Positions 25,304 through 34,900 of a stretch of 60,642 bases of DNA are shown one piece after another; position 1 is the stretch's first letter; every line of letters starts with the position of its first letter. A program made the translations under genes and the position numbers. This stretch comes from Bacillota bacterium. GTDB lineage: Bacteria; Bacillota; Clostridia; Christensenellales; SZUA-584. The notes under the pieces were generated by a model. It worked only from the letters and a program-made list of their open reading frames with translations, was not told the origin of the DNA and did no database searches. The stretch covers positions 1 through 60,642 of the forward strand of contig JAEZIZ010000084.1 in NCBI GenBank assembly GCA_023415915.1. The letters are read 5' to 3'.

Positions 25304-26265
25304 ACTGTTTCTTCTCCCATCAGCCCTGTTGCCCCTTCTTCCGCCGTAAGCTGAAGGAACATGCTTTCAATATCGGTCTTAAGCGGACTTAATTCAAGCA
25401 GCTTCATGCCGCCGTTTACAACAGCGTCAAATATGCGGCCGCGAAAGTCCGCGTCGTTACGCGAGTATTCTATCTCCCAATCGCTTGTACCCTTCTCGAA
25501 TACTCCCGCATGCGCGTATTTCTTTATGCCTTCTATAGATTCAATTACAGGCTTGAACGCTTTGGCTGCGCATGAAACCCTTATTCGTATGCGCGCCGAG
25601 TCGGCGGAATCCAGCTGCGTCGTTTTACGATCCGCGACAAGCCTGCCGTCGCGTATAACGATAACCCGGTCGCATATCTCGGCTATTTCAGACAGTATAT
25701 GCGAACTTATCATTACCGTCCTGTTCCTGCCGAACTCCTTTATCACCGAACGAATTTCGACTATTTGCTTTGGGTCAAGGCCAACGGTCGGCTCGTCGAG
25801 TATAAGTATGTCAGGGTTTCCTATCATCGCCTGCGCCATTCCCACACGCTGCCGGTAACCTTTTGACAGATTACGTATCAGCCTGTTTCTTTCCGGCGTC
25901 AATCCTATACTTTCACATACTTCGTCAATCTGTTTTTTCAGCTCGCTGCCTTGAACGCATTTAATCTTTCCGGCGAACGCCAGATACTCGTCTATAGTCA
26001 TCGTATCGTAAAGCGGCGGTTGCTCGGGCAGATAACCAATGTGCTTTTTGGCCTTGTGCGGTTCTTTTGCCATATCAATGCCCGCGATCGACACCGTTCC
26101 CTCATTCCAGGGCAGATAGCCGGTCAGTATGTTCATAATAGTGCTTTTACCGGCGCCGTTTCTGCCCAGCAGCCCAACGACTTCTCCCGAATCTATCTGG
26201 AACGATATGTTATCGAGCGCAAGCTTTTTAGCATATTTTTTTGTGATGTTGGTCATCTGCAGCAA
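25300..26265 (-). CDS. ABC transporter ATP-binding protein (GldA-like)
   Basis: This single ABC cassette of 321 residues has Walker A GRNGAGKST, signature LSKGYRQRVGMAQAM and Walker B ILILDEPTVGLDPKQ, with the H-loop SSHILSE. A C-terminal extension of about 100 residues is usual for ABC-2 exporters. The start is probably TTG at 26265 (MLQMTNITKKY matches the family N-terminus), with AAGGCGG upstream; ATG 26256 is the alternative. It starts 40 bp after the SDR gene and so is probably on the same transcript as the upstream lipoprotein and SDR genes. Confidence 0.9.
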   Translation of the reverse strand: MLQMTNITKKYAKKLALDNISFQIDSGEVVGLLGRNGAGKSTIMNILTGYLPWNEGTVSIAGIDMAKEPHKAKKHIGYLPEQPPLYDTMTIDEYLAFAGKIKCVQGSELKKQIDEVCESIGLTPERNRLIRNLSKGYRQRVGMAQAMIGNPDILILDEPTVGLDPKQIVEIRSVIKEFGRNRTVMISSHILSEIAEICDRVIVIRDGRLVADRKTTQLDSADSARIRIRVSCAAKAFKPVIESIEGIKKYAHAGVFEKGTSDWEIEYSRNDADFRGRIFDAVVNGGMKLLELSPLKTDIESMFLQLTAEEGATGLMGEETV

Positions 26266-26305
26266 GTCAATTACACCGCCTTATCACCACGTGCGTATTT
26301 TTCTT

Positions 26306-27085
26306 CTACCAGATCGTATACCCGCCGTCTATTACGACTATCGATCCCGTCATGAAGCTGCTGGCGTCGCTGGCGAGATATACTGCAAGCGGCCCCAGTT
26401 CAGCCGGTTTTCCTGCGCGCTTCATCGGCGTAAACTCCATCCATTTTCTGGCCCACGGGCCGTCTTCAACCAGCGTTTTGTGTACAAGATCGGTATCCAT
26501 GTATCCCGGAGCTATAGAATTGACGCGTATGTTGTAGTCCACCCATTCGGCTGCCAGCGAACGCGTCATATGTATTACTCCCGCTTTGGAGGCGTTATAG
26601 GATACCTGCCCCTGAGGCGTGTTGACTATATATCCGGACATCGACGACAGGTTGATTATATTGCCGCCCTTTTGCTTAATCATTATCCTGCCGACTATCT
26701 GCGACATATACCAGACGCCGTTCATGTTGATGTCTATAACCTTCGTCCAGTCCTCAAGAGACATATCCTGAGCATCAACGTTGATGCATATTCCGGCGTT
26801 GTTGAGCAGTACGTCTATGTGTCCCCATTCTTCCATTACCGCGTCGCAAGCCTGCTGACATGAATCATATTTTGCGACGTCTACGTAAAAGGCCTTCGAC
26901 TTAACGCCGTATGTAGCTTGTATATGATCTGCCGTGGCTTTTGCTGTCTCAACATCAATATCGAGCACCGCAATATCCGCGCCGCAATCCGCCATAGCCT
27001 CGGACATCGCTCTGCCGAGTCCGCGCGCCGCTCCGGTCACAACCGCCGTTTTGCCTTTAAGGCTGAACAAATCCAAAACTCCCAT
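26306..27085 (-). CDS. short-chain dehydrogenase/reductase, polyol/ketose type
   Basis: This classical SDR has 259 residues. The cofactor motif TGAARGLG is at 18-25, NNAG at 95-98, and the catalytic residues are S148, Y163 and K167 (SYNASKAG). NTPQGQVSYNASKAG and IAPGYMDTDL resemble sorbose/xylulose reductases and mannitol dehydrogenases, so a polyol-ketose substrate is likely. The ATG at 27085 follows AAAAGGAGTTAAGAC; an upstream in-frame start at 27130 would run into the lipoprotein gene. It fits the polyol theme of the block downstream. Confidence 0.82.
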   Translation of the reverse strand: MGVLDLFSLKGKTAVVTGAARGLGRAMSEAMADCGADIAVLDIDVETAKATADHIQATYGVKSKAFYVDVAKYDSCQQACDAVMEEWGHIDVLLNNAGICINVDAQDMSLEDWTKVIDINMNGVWYMSQIVGRIMIKQKGGNIINLSSMSGYIVNTPQGQVSYNASKAGVIHMTRSLAAEWVDYNIRVNSIAPGYMDTDLVHKTLVEDGPWARKWMEFTPMKRAGKPAELGPLAVYLASDASSFMTGSIVVIDGGYTIW

Positions 27086-27126
27086 TGTCTTAACTCCTTT
27101 TCGCTGAATCTTATAATGTAAACTGT

Positions 27127-28083
27127 TCAATTTGCTGTGACTGTTTGTATATCCCGGCCCTGCCAGGTGTTCCCCTCCGTACGCCGTAAAGTCTCATAGC
27201 CTTCAAAAGGCAGTGTTATTACGTCTCCGGGCTGAAAATTCTTTGATTCTGCCGCCTTAAACCCAACCTCCAGCGACGCAAGTATGAGATTCTCCTCATT
27301 CCAATAATATAGTATGTCAATGGTTCCATTTTTCAGTTTGTCGGCCAGTAAATCCTTATCTCCCAGACCTACTGCAGACAGTTTCCCGTTTTGCTCCTGC
27401 TGCCAGTCGGACACGCCGATACCTTCCTGTGTGGAAAAGAACAATACGCCGTTTATCTGAAAATCCGCGTAAGCCTTATCTACAAGCTGCTTTGCCTTGT
27501 CTGCTTGTCCCTCCGACTGCTCAAGCCTCGAAGCGGCAAACATGTCCACATATTTAGTCCTTTGCTCTTCAAATGCAGCCGACTCAATCTCCAGCGCGTC
27601 GGCGGCCTTTGTTGCAGGCACCATCGTCAAATACATGCCATGGCCACCCATAAGTTCGCTTAAGCTGCCCATCATCTGTTTCCCCGTCTCCTCGTTCGAA
27701 AACGGCTTGATGTTATAATCGGCGCAGCTTATATCGCTTTTTATAGAAACTACAATAGTCCCCTTGTCATGAACATATTCGAGTAATGGCGCGAGTTCTG
27801 TTTTTCCTAAAGGCTCTATGCAGATGATGTCCCATTCTTCATCAAGATATTGCTCTAATACCTGCTGCTGTTCGTAAGCGGTAGGCAGCGACGGAGCCGC
27901 CATCGTTAAGCTGACTTTACGGCTGTCCGCCCACTTTTGGGCTGCAGCCTCTATTGCCGGGTATTTCACATCCAGCGACGACGGCATGATTACCAGGCAT
28001 TTTATTGCATCCTGCTGACAACCGCTTAAAAGAAGTGTTAATATTATAGCCACACACAGCAATTTGCTTGCCCGTTTTAACAT
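27127..28083 (-). CDS. solo sugar-binding lipoprotein (periplasmic-binding type 1)
   Basis: This 318-residue protein has a lipoprotein signal (MLKRASKLLCVAIILTLLLS then GC) and a type 1 periplasmic-binding fold like RbsB/LsrB (IICIEPLGKTELAPLLEYVHDKGTIVVSIKSD; GVLFFSTQEGIGVSDW; ILYYWNEENLILASLEVGFKAAE). No permease or ATPase of the importer type is beside it; the next genes are an SDR and a Gld-type exporter. It may be an extra receptor for the ABC importer encoded 7 kb downstream or a sensor component. It has a strong promoter and an inverted repeat in its leader. Confidence 0.8.
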   Translation of the reverse strand: MLKRASKLLCVAIILTLLLSGCQQDAIKCLVIMPSSLDVKYPAIEAAAQKWADSRKVSLTMAAPSLPTAYEQQQVLEQYLDEEWDIICIEPLGKTELAPLLEYVHDKGTIVVSIKSDISCADYNIKPFSNEETGKQMMGSLSELMGGHGMYLTMVPATKAADALEIESAAFEEQRTKYVDMFAASRLEQSEGQADKAKQLVDKAYADFQINGVLFFSTQEGIGVSDWQQEQNGKLSAVGLGDKDLLADKLKNGTIDILYYWNEENLILASLEVGFKAAESKNFQPGDVITLPFEGYETLRRTEGNTWQGRDIQTVTAN

Positions 28084-28150
28084 AATACCTGCTCCCGTAT
28101 TATTGACATATCTCTTGCTCATGCTGTGTAGTATCTGTTAATTTCATACT

Positions 28151-28174
28151 TTTATACCCTGTCCTGAGTATAAA
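28151..28174. promoter_or_regulatory. inverted repeat in the leader, candidate operator
   Basis: TTTATAC and GTATAAA form a perfect 7-bp inverted repeat with a 10-base spacer, between the promoter at 28219-28248 and the lipoprotein start. The half-site resembles the palindrome at 12336-12347 by the GntR gene. Confidence 0.45.
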
Positions 28175-28218
28175 CCTTTTCAGCATAATGTATTCGATTT
28201 CTCGAAACCTATGGATGT

Positions 28219-28248
28219 AGTATAACTCAACGGATATACATATGTCAA
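28219..28248 (-). promoter_or_regulatory. sigma-A promoter of the lipoprotein-SDR-ABC operon
   Basis: The minus strand has a perfect TTGACA (28243-28248), an 18-base spacer and TATACT (28219-28224), about 136 bases before the start codon. The rest of 28084-28537 holds the candidate operator, a terminator, one palindromic repeat and no gene. Confidence 0.75.
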
Positions 28249-28434
28249 CTTGTATTTACATGTTATCTCCTGGATAAATACATTAGTACAATTTGCAACG
28301 TTTTGCGTTTTAATGGTTAATCTGTATTGAACAGAGCGATGTTTTCGTTTGTTTTCCGATGGTTTCCGCTTAAAAACTCTGGATTTTTGAATACTTCGAT
28401 ATTATGGTGTGTATATACGGAGTCCCTCCGCAGC

Positions 28435-28464
28435 AAAAAACGTCCGGGATAAACCTGACGTTTT
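28435..28464 (-). terminator. intrinsic terminator of the NRPS-HK-RR operon
   Basis: The minus strand reads AAAACGTCAGG, a 6-base loop, CCGGACGTTTT and further Ts: a stem of 11 bp with one mismatch, about 75 bases past the response-regulator stop. It separates the operon from the downstream lipoprotein promoter. Confidence 0.8.
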
Positions 28465-28468
28465 AGTA

Positions 28469-28507
28469 CGGGGTCCCCGACAAGACGTGAGGCTTGGCGG
28501 GGTGTAA
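28469..28507 (-). repeat. palindromic repeat, ACCCC family
   Basis: The minus-strand copy reads CCCCGCCAAGCC...GTCTTGTCGGGG followed by ACCCCGT, matching the unit at 5737-5780. It sits between the response regulator and its terminator. Confidence 0.7.
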
Positions 28508-28537
28508 ATATGGGCCCCTGAAAATGCCGCGAGGCTG

Positions 28538-30103
28538 CTATTCATTTACCACGCTGATATTTAACTTTGTTTTGATATCCATGGAATACGGAACATTTTT
28601 AATCATCGACTGTATGTCTTCGTCCGTATTGAGCACATCAAGGAACGCGTCGACAACTTCCTTGTTGAACTGAGTACCTGCCCCTCCTATGAGCTGCCGC
28701 TTGGTTTCTTCAAGCGAGAGATGCCTCCTGTAATGGCGGTCGCTCATCATCGCGTCAAACGCGTCCGCTACGGATATTATGGACGCGCTCAATGATATCT
28801 CGTCGCCCTTTAATCCGTCCGGATAACCCGAGCCGTCATAGTGCTCATGATGGTGTTTGACTATAGGAACGATATCCTGGAACATCGAAACCGCCGAAAG
28901 TATCATAGCGCCTTTAATAGGATGCTGTTTGATTTCCTCATATTCCAATGCATTGAGGCTCTCGTTTTTGAGAAGTATATCGTCCGCAGTGCCTATTTTG
29001 CCTATATCGTGGAATATGCCCGCAATACGTAGATGTTCCAGCTCTTTGGGCTCAAGGCCGAACTTTTCGCCTATCTTCGTCGCGTAATACGCAACTCTGT
29101 CCGAATGGCCTCGGGTATATTCGTCCTTGGCATCGACCGCAAGCCTTAAAACCTCTATCGTGTCCATATACCTTATTTTAAGCTGAGCGTAAGTGCTGTT
29201 AAGCTCTTCGTTCTTAGTGTTAACGAGTGAATGCAAAAACGCGTTGTTTATCGAAGACGCCGCTTGGCTTGCATATATCTGCAGCAGTTTTATGCCTTCA
29301 TCGGCGTTAAAGCTGCTGACGTAAATAGCCCCGATTGCCGCGTTCGATTCGTCGCCCAGCGGAACTATGACGCCGTCGGGGACGTTTACAACTTTCATGC
29401 TGGTACGCGCCCGCCCGATAGCCTCCATCAGCTCGTGGTCGAGCAGTTCAGGAAACTCTTCGATATTTACGTTGTATTTGCCTATTCCTTTGTATATACT
29501 CTTCTTTTCGCTTTCACCCTTTGACTGCTCAATACTCGGTATATCGTCTACAAGTATGAACGCGTCCTCGCTGTTTGCCATCGGCAATAGCTGTACCAGT
29601 ATCTCCTCGAGTATATTTCCTATAGGCTGAAGCTGGTATATCTTAGGCACCGAGCCGAGTATGCTTTGCAGCCCGTCGCGGAACTTCTGTATAGTGCGCA
29701 TCTGCGATATGGATTTTATACCCGATTCTATGAGCAGCTGCAGTTGGTCAAGCCGGTCGCTCTTTTCGCAGTACGCCTGTATGTCGAGCGATTTTATAGT
29801 GCTTATGGGCGGCGCGAGATCCTTGTGCCCCGTAAGCAGCAGTATATAAAGCTCAGAATTCGTTTTGCGTATCTGCTCTACTACTTCTTCCCCGTGTATC
29901 GGCTGCATGAAATAATCGAGCACGAGCAGATCATAATGATTCTTCCTTATCTCTTCGAGCCCGTCGAGCGGATTGGAGAACCCTCTGCACCAGTAGCCGT
30001 TTCTTGTGAGCATGGCCTGTATGCTGTCGAGTATCCCCTCTTCGTCGTCTATTACCATTATTCTATATTCTTCCGACACTTCAATTTGGCGATTTTTACG
30101 CAT
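28538..30103 (-). CDS. response regulator with HD-GYP c-di-GMP phosphodiesterase domain
   Basis: This 521-residue cytoplasmic protein has three parts. A receiver domain (about 13-130) carries acidic residues D19-D20, phospho-acceptor D63 and K114. A GAF-like middle part (about 160-295) follows. The C-terminal HD-GYP domain (about 325-510) has H333, HD at 365-366 and a canonical HHExxDGxGYP at 418-428, all residues needed for c-di-GMP hydrolysis. Its ATG overlaps the kinase gene by 8 bp and is preceded by GGAGG. The kinase should phosphorylate D63 and so change c-di-GMP breakdown. It is the last gene of the NRPS operon; a terminator follows. Confidence 0.92.
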   Translation of the reverse strand: MRKNRQIEVSEEYRIMVIDDEEGILDSIQAMLTRNGYWCRGFSNPLDGLEEIRKNHYDLLVLDYFMQPIHGEEVVEQIRKTNSELYILLLTGHKDLAPPISTIKSLDIQAYCEKSDRLDQLQLLIESGIKSISQMRTIQKFRDGLQSILGSVPKIYQLQPIGNILEEILVQLLPMANSEDAFILVDDIPSIEQSKGESEKKSIYKGIGKYNVNIEEFPELLDHELMEAIGRARTSMKVVNVPDGVIVPLGDESNAAIGAIYVSSFNADEGIKLLQIYASQAASSINNAFLHSLVNTKNEELNSTYAQLKIRYMDTIEVLRLAVDAKDEYTRGHSDRVAYYATKIGEKFGLEPKELEHLRIAGIFHDIGKIGTADDILLKNESLNALEYEEIKQHPIKGAMILSAVSMFQDIVPIVKHHHEHYDGSGYPDGLKGDEISLSASIISVADAFDAMMSDRHYRRHLSLEETKRQLIGGAGTQFNKEVVDAFLDVLNTDEDIQSMIKNVPYSMDIKTKLNISVVNE

Positions 30104-31934
30104 ACTGTCCGACCTCCGTTAGCTGTTCTTCATGAATGGGAAGCTGTATATAGAATTTCGTCCCTTTCCCTGCAGTCGACTCGAACCACATGTTGCCTCT
30201 GAACATACCCTTTACTGTGCTGTAGGACATGTAGAGCCCGAGCCCTGTGCCATGCTTTCCTTTTGTCGTTACCATCTCTTTAAACAGCCTGTCCCTTACC
30301 TTTTCGTCAATGCCCGACGCAAAGTCGCAAATCGTAAACAGCAGCTTGTCTTCATTCTGGGTGATCTTCAGTATTATTTCCCCGCCTTTGCTGCCGTAAG
30401 CCTGTATAGCATTGACTATAATGTTGTCCAATATCTGGACCATGCTGTTTATATCTCCATCTATTCTAACGCCGGAGTTTACAAGAATGTTCTGTTTATA
30501 TACACATTTATTCTTTATCAGCTCGTGCTGCATCAGTATCTTGACCCTTTTAAGCAGTTCGTCTACGGTAAACCATGTTTTGCCCGGGTTGTTGAACTTC
30601 GAGGCCTGGTCTTTAACTGTGGAAATTATATCGGACATATATCCCATATGCATTTTCATCTTGCCCAGCCATTGCTGCATCTCGGTTGCGATCTCTTTAT
30701 GATCGTCAACCGTTACCTCGGGGTCGTCTATCGACGCCGCATATTCCTTCGCAAGCCATTGGAGCTGGTCTATGCCGCCCGCAACCGACATTATCGGAGT
30801 CTTTAAGTTGTGCGCAATACCGCCTATAAGCTGTCCCAACGAAGCGAGGCGTTCCCTTTCCAGCAGTATGGCGGTATTCTCCTGTATCTTCTCCATGTCC
30901 CTGACATGCTGCGATATGTTCTTAAACAGCAGTATAACGCCTATAGACGTTCCGCGCTGTATTATGGGCGTAAATTCCACCGTGTAGTACTGCTTTTGGC
31001 CGTCAACTTCGTTTTCAATGTCCTTTTCCAGCGTTACGTTCTTACTGGCGGCTTCCATTATCATATCGCGGAACTGCTGCGCCTCAATGTTGAAACTGTT
31101 TGAATCCTTGAGTATTCTATAAAAATTTTCTCCTTTCCGCAAGGCAGAAAAATAATGAAAATTATCTATAAACGGCTTGTTGTAGTCTATAATGTTAAGC
31201 TCGGTGTCCACAACGATAAAACTGTCGGATATGCGGTTAATAACTGTCTGAAGAGCTATGGGCGTAACTTTAAGAAGATTGAAGCGGAACATGCCCAGGA
31301 GGTACATAGAAAGCGTTGCCGCAAAAGCAATAGGCGTCGAGTAAACATTAAAACCAAACAGCTTAAACGTATAGCAGACGTTAGCAAACGTCGGTATTAT
31401 GCTTCCAATGAATATCAGCAATGCCTGCGCCGACCATATTCCCGAATTTCTTATCGCAAAATAAGACAGGTAAACAAATCCAACTATAAGGCAAACATAC
31501 GAGTACGCTGAATGTATGTAGAAATATGTACCGGGCAGGTTTTCCAGCCCTTCTTTCCAACCGTATTGTGTATAAAACAGCCCTTCGAATCCTGTCCATA
31601 TCATTATCATAGTAATAACGGGTATTATGAATAACAGAAACTGGCTTTTAGAAAAAGCTTTATCAGGCCGGGCGTATGCCCTGCCCAGAAAAATAAGGCT
31701 TACGGGAACAAAAGCCGACCCGAAATAGCTCATGTTTTCCCAAAAAATGAATTGATTTTCATCCCCCTTGAAAATATCTTGCATCATAACAGCAGCTGAC
31801 CAGATAAGAATTTCGATGATCACCATCAAAAAGCTATAGTGCAGCGCTCGCTTATTCTTTCTCGTGCCGATGTAAATAATCATTAGAATAAGGATTATGC
31901 ATACCGCAAATGTTATATAAAAGACAGGTTCCAT
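30096..31934 (-). CDS. sensor histidine kinase, N-terminal 7TM type
   Basis: This 612-residue membrane sensor has seven hydrophobic segments (about 5-22, 31-50, 70-84, 97-115, 140-160, 168-186, 199-218) matching the 7TM histidine-kinase input module. A PAS domain (about 228-345), a phospho-acceptor helix with H375 (GGIAHNLKTP) and an ATPase domain (N-box DNIIVNAIQAYGS, G1 DFASGID, G2 GTGLGL) follow. AAGGAG inside the end of the NRPS gene precedes its ATG; only 3 bp separate it from the NRPS stop. It overlaps the HD-GYP regulator gene. The ligand is unknown; the operon's own peptide aldehyde is a candidate by position only. Confidence 0.9.
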   Translation of the reverse strand: MEPVFYITFAVCIILILMIIYIGTRKNKRALHYSFLMVIIEILIWSAAVMMQDIFKGDENQFIFWENMSYFGSAFVPVSLIFLGRAYARPDKAFSKSQFLLFIIPVITMIMIWTGFEGLFYTQYGWKEGLENLPGTYFYIHSAYSYVCLIVGFVYLSYFAIRNSGIWSAQALLIFIGSIIPTFANVCYTFKLFGFNVYSTPIAFAATLSMYLLGMFRFNLLKVTPIALQTVINRISDSFIVVDTELNIIDYNKPFIDNFHYFSALRKGENFYRILKDSNSFNIEAQQFRDMIMEAASKNVTLEKDIENEVDGQKQYYTVEFTPIIQRGTSIGVILLFKNISQHVRDMEKIQENTAILLERERLASLGQLIGGIAHNLKTPIMSVAGGIDQLQWLAKEYAASIDDPEVTVDDHKEIATEMQQWLGKMKMHMGYMSDIISTVKDQASKFNNPGKTWFTVDELLKRVKILMQHELIKNKCVYKQNILVNSGVRIDGDINSMVQILDNIIVNAIQAYGSKGGEIILKITQNEDKLLFTICDFASGIDEKVRDRLFKEMVTTKGKHGTGLGLYMSYSTVKGMFRGNMWFESTAGKGTKFYIQLPIHEEQLTEVGQYA

Positions 31935-31937
31935 ATG

Positions 31938-34900
31938 CTAAATCTCCTTAGACTGCCTGCTGTTTATCGAGTTGACAAACCGCGCCATGTAATCGGCGTT
32001 AATTTCAGGCCAGGTAAATCCTATGCGCCCGAGCAATTCTTTTGTGGCTTTGCATGTAACTGTGATATTAGCCGTTTCCTTAGAGTTCAAGTCGTCAACA
32101 AGCCCTGTCAGCGTAGAGATCTCCCCTTTTCTGCTTAACAGCGTCATCCTGCGCATGAATTCGCCGTCTGATAAAACTTCAATGGCATAGCCGCACTGTT
32201 CAAGCAATGCCACAATGTCTCCCAGCGTCATCCTGTTGTCGTTATATACATGGAAAACCGGGTGCTTTGACTCCGTTTTGGCAAGCTTTATTATCGCTTC
32301 CGCACAGGCTTCAACCGGCGTCATCTCTATTCTCGCCCCGAGCATACCGATTGGCACGCATCCTGCCTCGCACAGCGCCCGTATCCGGTTAGCGAACGCA
32401 TTCTTTTCCGGCTTCATCTGGAACTGTCCGCTGACAGTGCCTGTAAGCAGCCCTACCCTGAATATACGCGCATTTAGCCCCTTGTCCAGCGCCTCCAGCA
32501 CAGCCTCTTCAGCCTGGAATTTGCTCTTTACATATACGTTGTCCGCGTAGTTTTGCCCCACATAAAGGCAGCTTTCATCAAACTCCCCTTTTTGGGCAGG
32601 AGAGTCTGTATAATATGTACCCGAAACGCTGTATGTTGAAACATGCAGCATAGCCGCGTCAGCTGACTGCGCAAGCTCTATTGCGTGCTTTGTACCCTCA
32701 ACGTTTGTTTTGTAAAAATCCTCGTACCGGCCGACATGGTCTGTAATGGCCGCGCAGTGCAGCACAGTATCGACGTCCAGCTTGCCGGGGTATTTTATAC
32801 CCAGGTGTGGTTCTGATATATCGCCTCTAAGCACGGTTATGCGCTTCATCATTCGCGAACAGTCTTCCATACCGAAATAAAACGCAAGCACTTCCTTTAG
32901 ATATCTTTCACATGCTTTTTTATCTTTTTCTCTCACAAGGCAGTATATATGCGTCTCTTTCTCACTGCACAATTGTTCGAGTATATGCGCTCCAAGGTAT
33001 CCCGTAACGCCGGTAAGCAGCACGTTTTTAAGCCGCGCTTTTTTGATATGGGCATATTCAGATATATAAACGTTTTCCGCTTTCTCTTTAAGCGTCTTTG
33101 GCGCGGGCTTTGCAGTCTGCTGGTTTAAGCGACCGCACAGGTCCCGCAGCGTTTCGCATTCATAAAAGTCCTTTGTCCTAACCGTCCACCCATATTGCAG
33201 TATGTACGCCTGCACTTTAATTACGCCCAGCGAGTCTCCTCCCAGCGCTAAAAAGTTGTCTTCCGGCCCAATGTTTCCTGTTTTAAGCACGCGGGCCCAC
33301 GTCTTTGCCATTTTACGCTCAGTCTCGCTCATGCCGTCGGCACTGATACGCTTTTTCTCGGCGCTCTCTCTGTCCGGCTCCAAAAGTTCTTTACGGTTTA
33401 CCTTTCCATTGGGAGTCGTAGGCAGCTCTTTCATGCCGATAAAGAATGACGGAACCATATATGCCGGCAGCCTGCTGGCAAGGTACTCTCTTATCGTTTC
33501 CGGTTCCACGTTCCGGCTCATCGCGTAGTACGCGCAGAGGTATCTATTTGCTCCTTCACCCCAGTCCTTTACCACGGCTTCTTTTACGCCCTTTATTGTG
33601 CGCATGGCAGCCTCAATCTCGCCGAGCTCTATCCTCATGCCTCTTATTTTGACCTGATAATCCACCCTGCCATGTATCTCCATCTCACCGTTAGGCATGA
33701 AGGCGCAGATATCTCCTGATTGGTACATGATTTGCCCAGGCCAGAACGGATCGGGCAGATATTTCTTTCTGTTCAGTTCTTCGCGGTTTATATACCCGGT
33801 TGCTACGCAGGCTCCGCTTATGTACGCCTCTCCCAGCACGCCTATTGGCACAGGCCTCAAGTACTTGTCAAGTATATACATCCTCGTATTTGTTATAGGC
33901 CTGCCGATAGTTATATGCGACGTATTTGAAAGGTCCTTGAACGTGCAGTATACCGTCGTTTCCGTAGGGCCATATCCGCTTATTATCTTTGCACTTGTAT
34001 ACTTTTTGAGCAGTTTCAGCAATGAGAGAGGGAACTCCTCTCCTCCTAGCACAATTTTCTTAATATGTTTTGCAGCCGCACTACGAAACGACGGGTCTCC
34101 CATCAGTATGCGCATCCTTGTGGGAGTTGTCTGTATAAATCCGGCGCCGGTCGATTCGATAAGCTTGGCAAGCAGATGCGGCTGGCGCAGTTCTTCTTCC
34201 GTACTTAACGCAACAGTACATCCGAACAACAGCGGCAGCAGCGCGTCGATTACAAATATATCAAACGAAACCGTTGTAACCGAAACGCTTACTTGATCCC
34301 TGTCATACTCAATAGTAGTTTTTGTGCCTTCATAGAGGTTTAAAAATGCGCGCCTCGGAAGTATAGCGCCTTTAGGTATCCCCGTAGACCCCGAAGTGTA
34401 TATCACATAAGCGGCGTCTTCCATCCTGTCTACTGCGGCAAGATTCTCTTCCGGCAGCCCTTGGGGTATGTTTTTAATGCAAAGCATTTCTCCCCCGAAC
34501 GTAAATACCCCGCCGTCCGTAATAAGCACCTTTGCTCCGCTGTCTTTGAGCATAAACGATACCCTCTCAGGCGGGTATTCCGGATCGAGCGGAAGATATG
34601 CTCCTCCCGCTTTAAGTATACCGAACAGTGCGGCAACCATATCCACGGAACGGTGAATCGACATCGCGACTATGGTATTACGCCCTACGCCCTTTTCCCT
34701 GAGCCAGTATGCAATTTGATTTGCGCGCCTGTTCAGCCCGTCAAACGATATGTGCTCTTTCCCGACAATGATCGCAGTCTTTGAGCCCTGTGAAACCGCC
34801 AGTTTCTCTAATATTGACTGTATCGTCTTATTCGCATCAAGGGGCGCGTCTGTTCTGTTAAAGCCCTGCGTGACCTGCCACAGTTCTTCCTGCGAAAGCA

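Noticed and set aside
28084..28537. c-di-GMP riboswitch near the HD-GYP gene
   Set aside because: No GEMM-like conserved core could be found; the spacer is explained by a promoter, an inverted repeat, a terminator and one palindrome.
31938..33050. Thioesterase or cyclising domain at the NRPS end
   Set aside because: The last 360 residues have a TGxTGxLG nucleotide motif and YxxxK, which define a reductase; no GxSxG serine-hydrolase motif is present.
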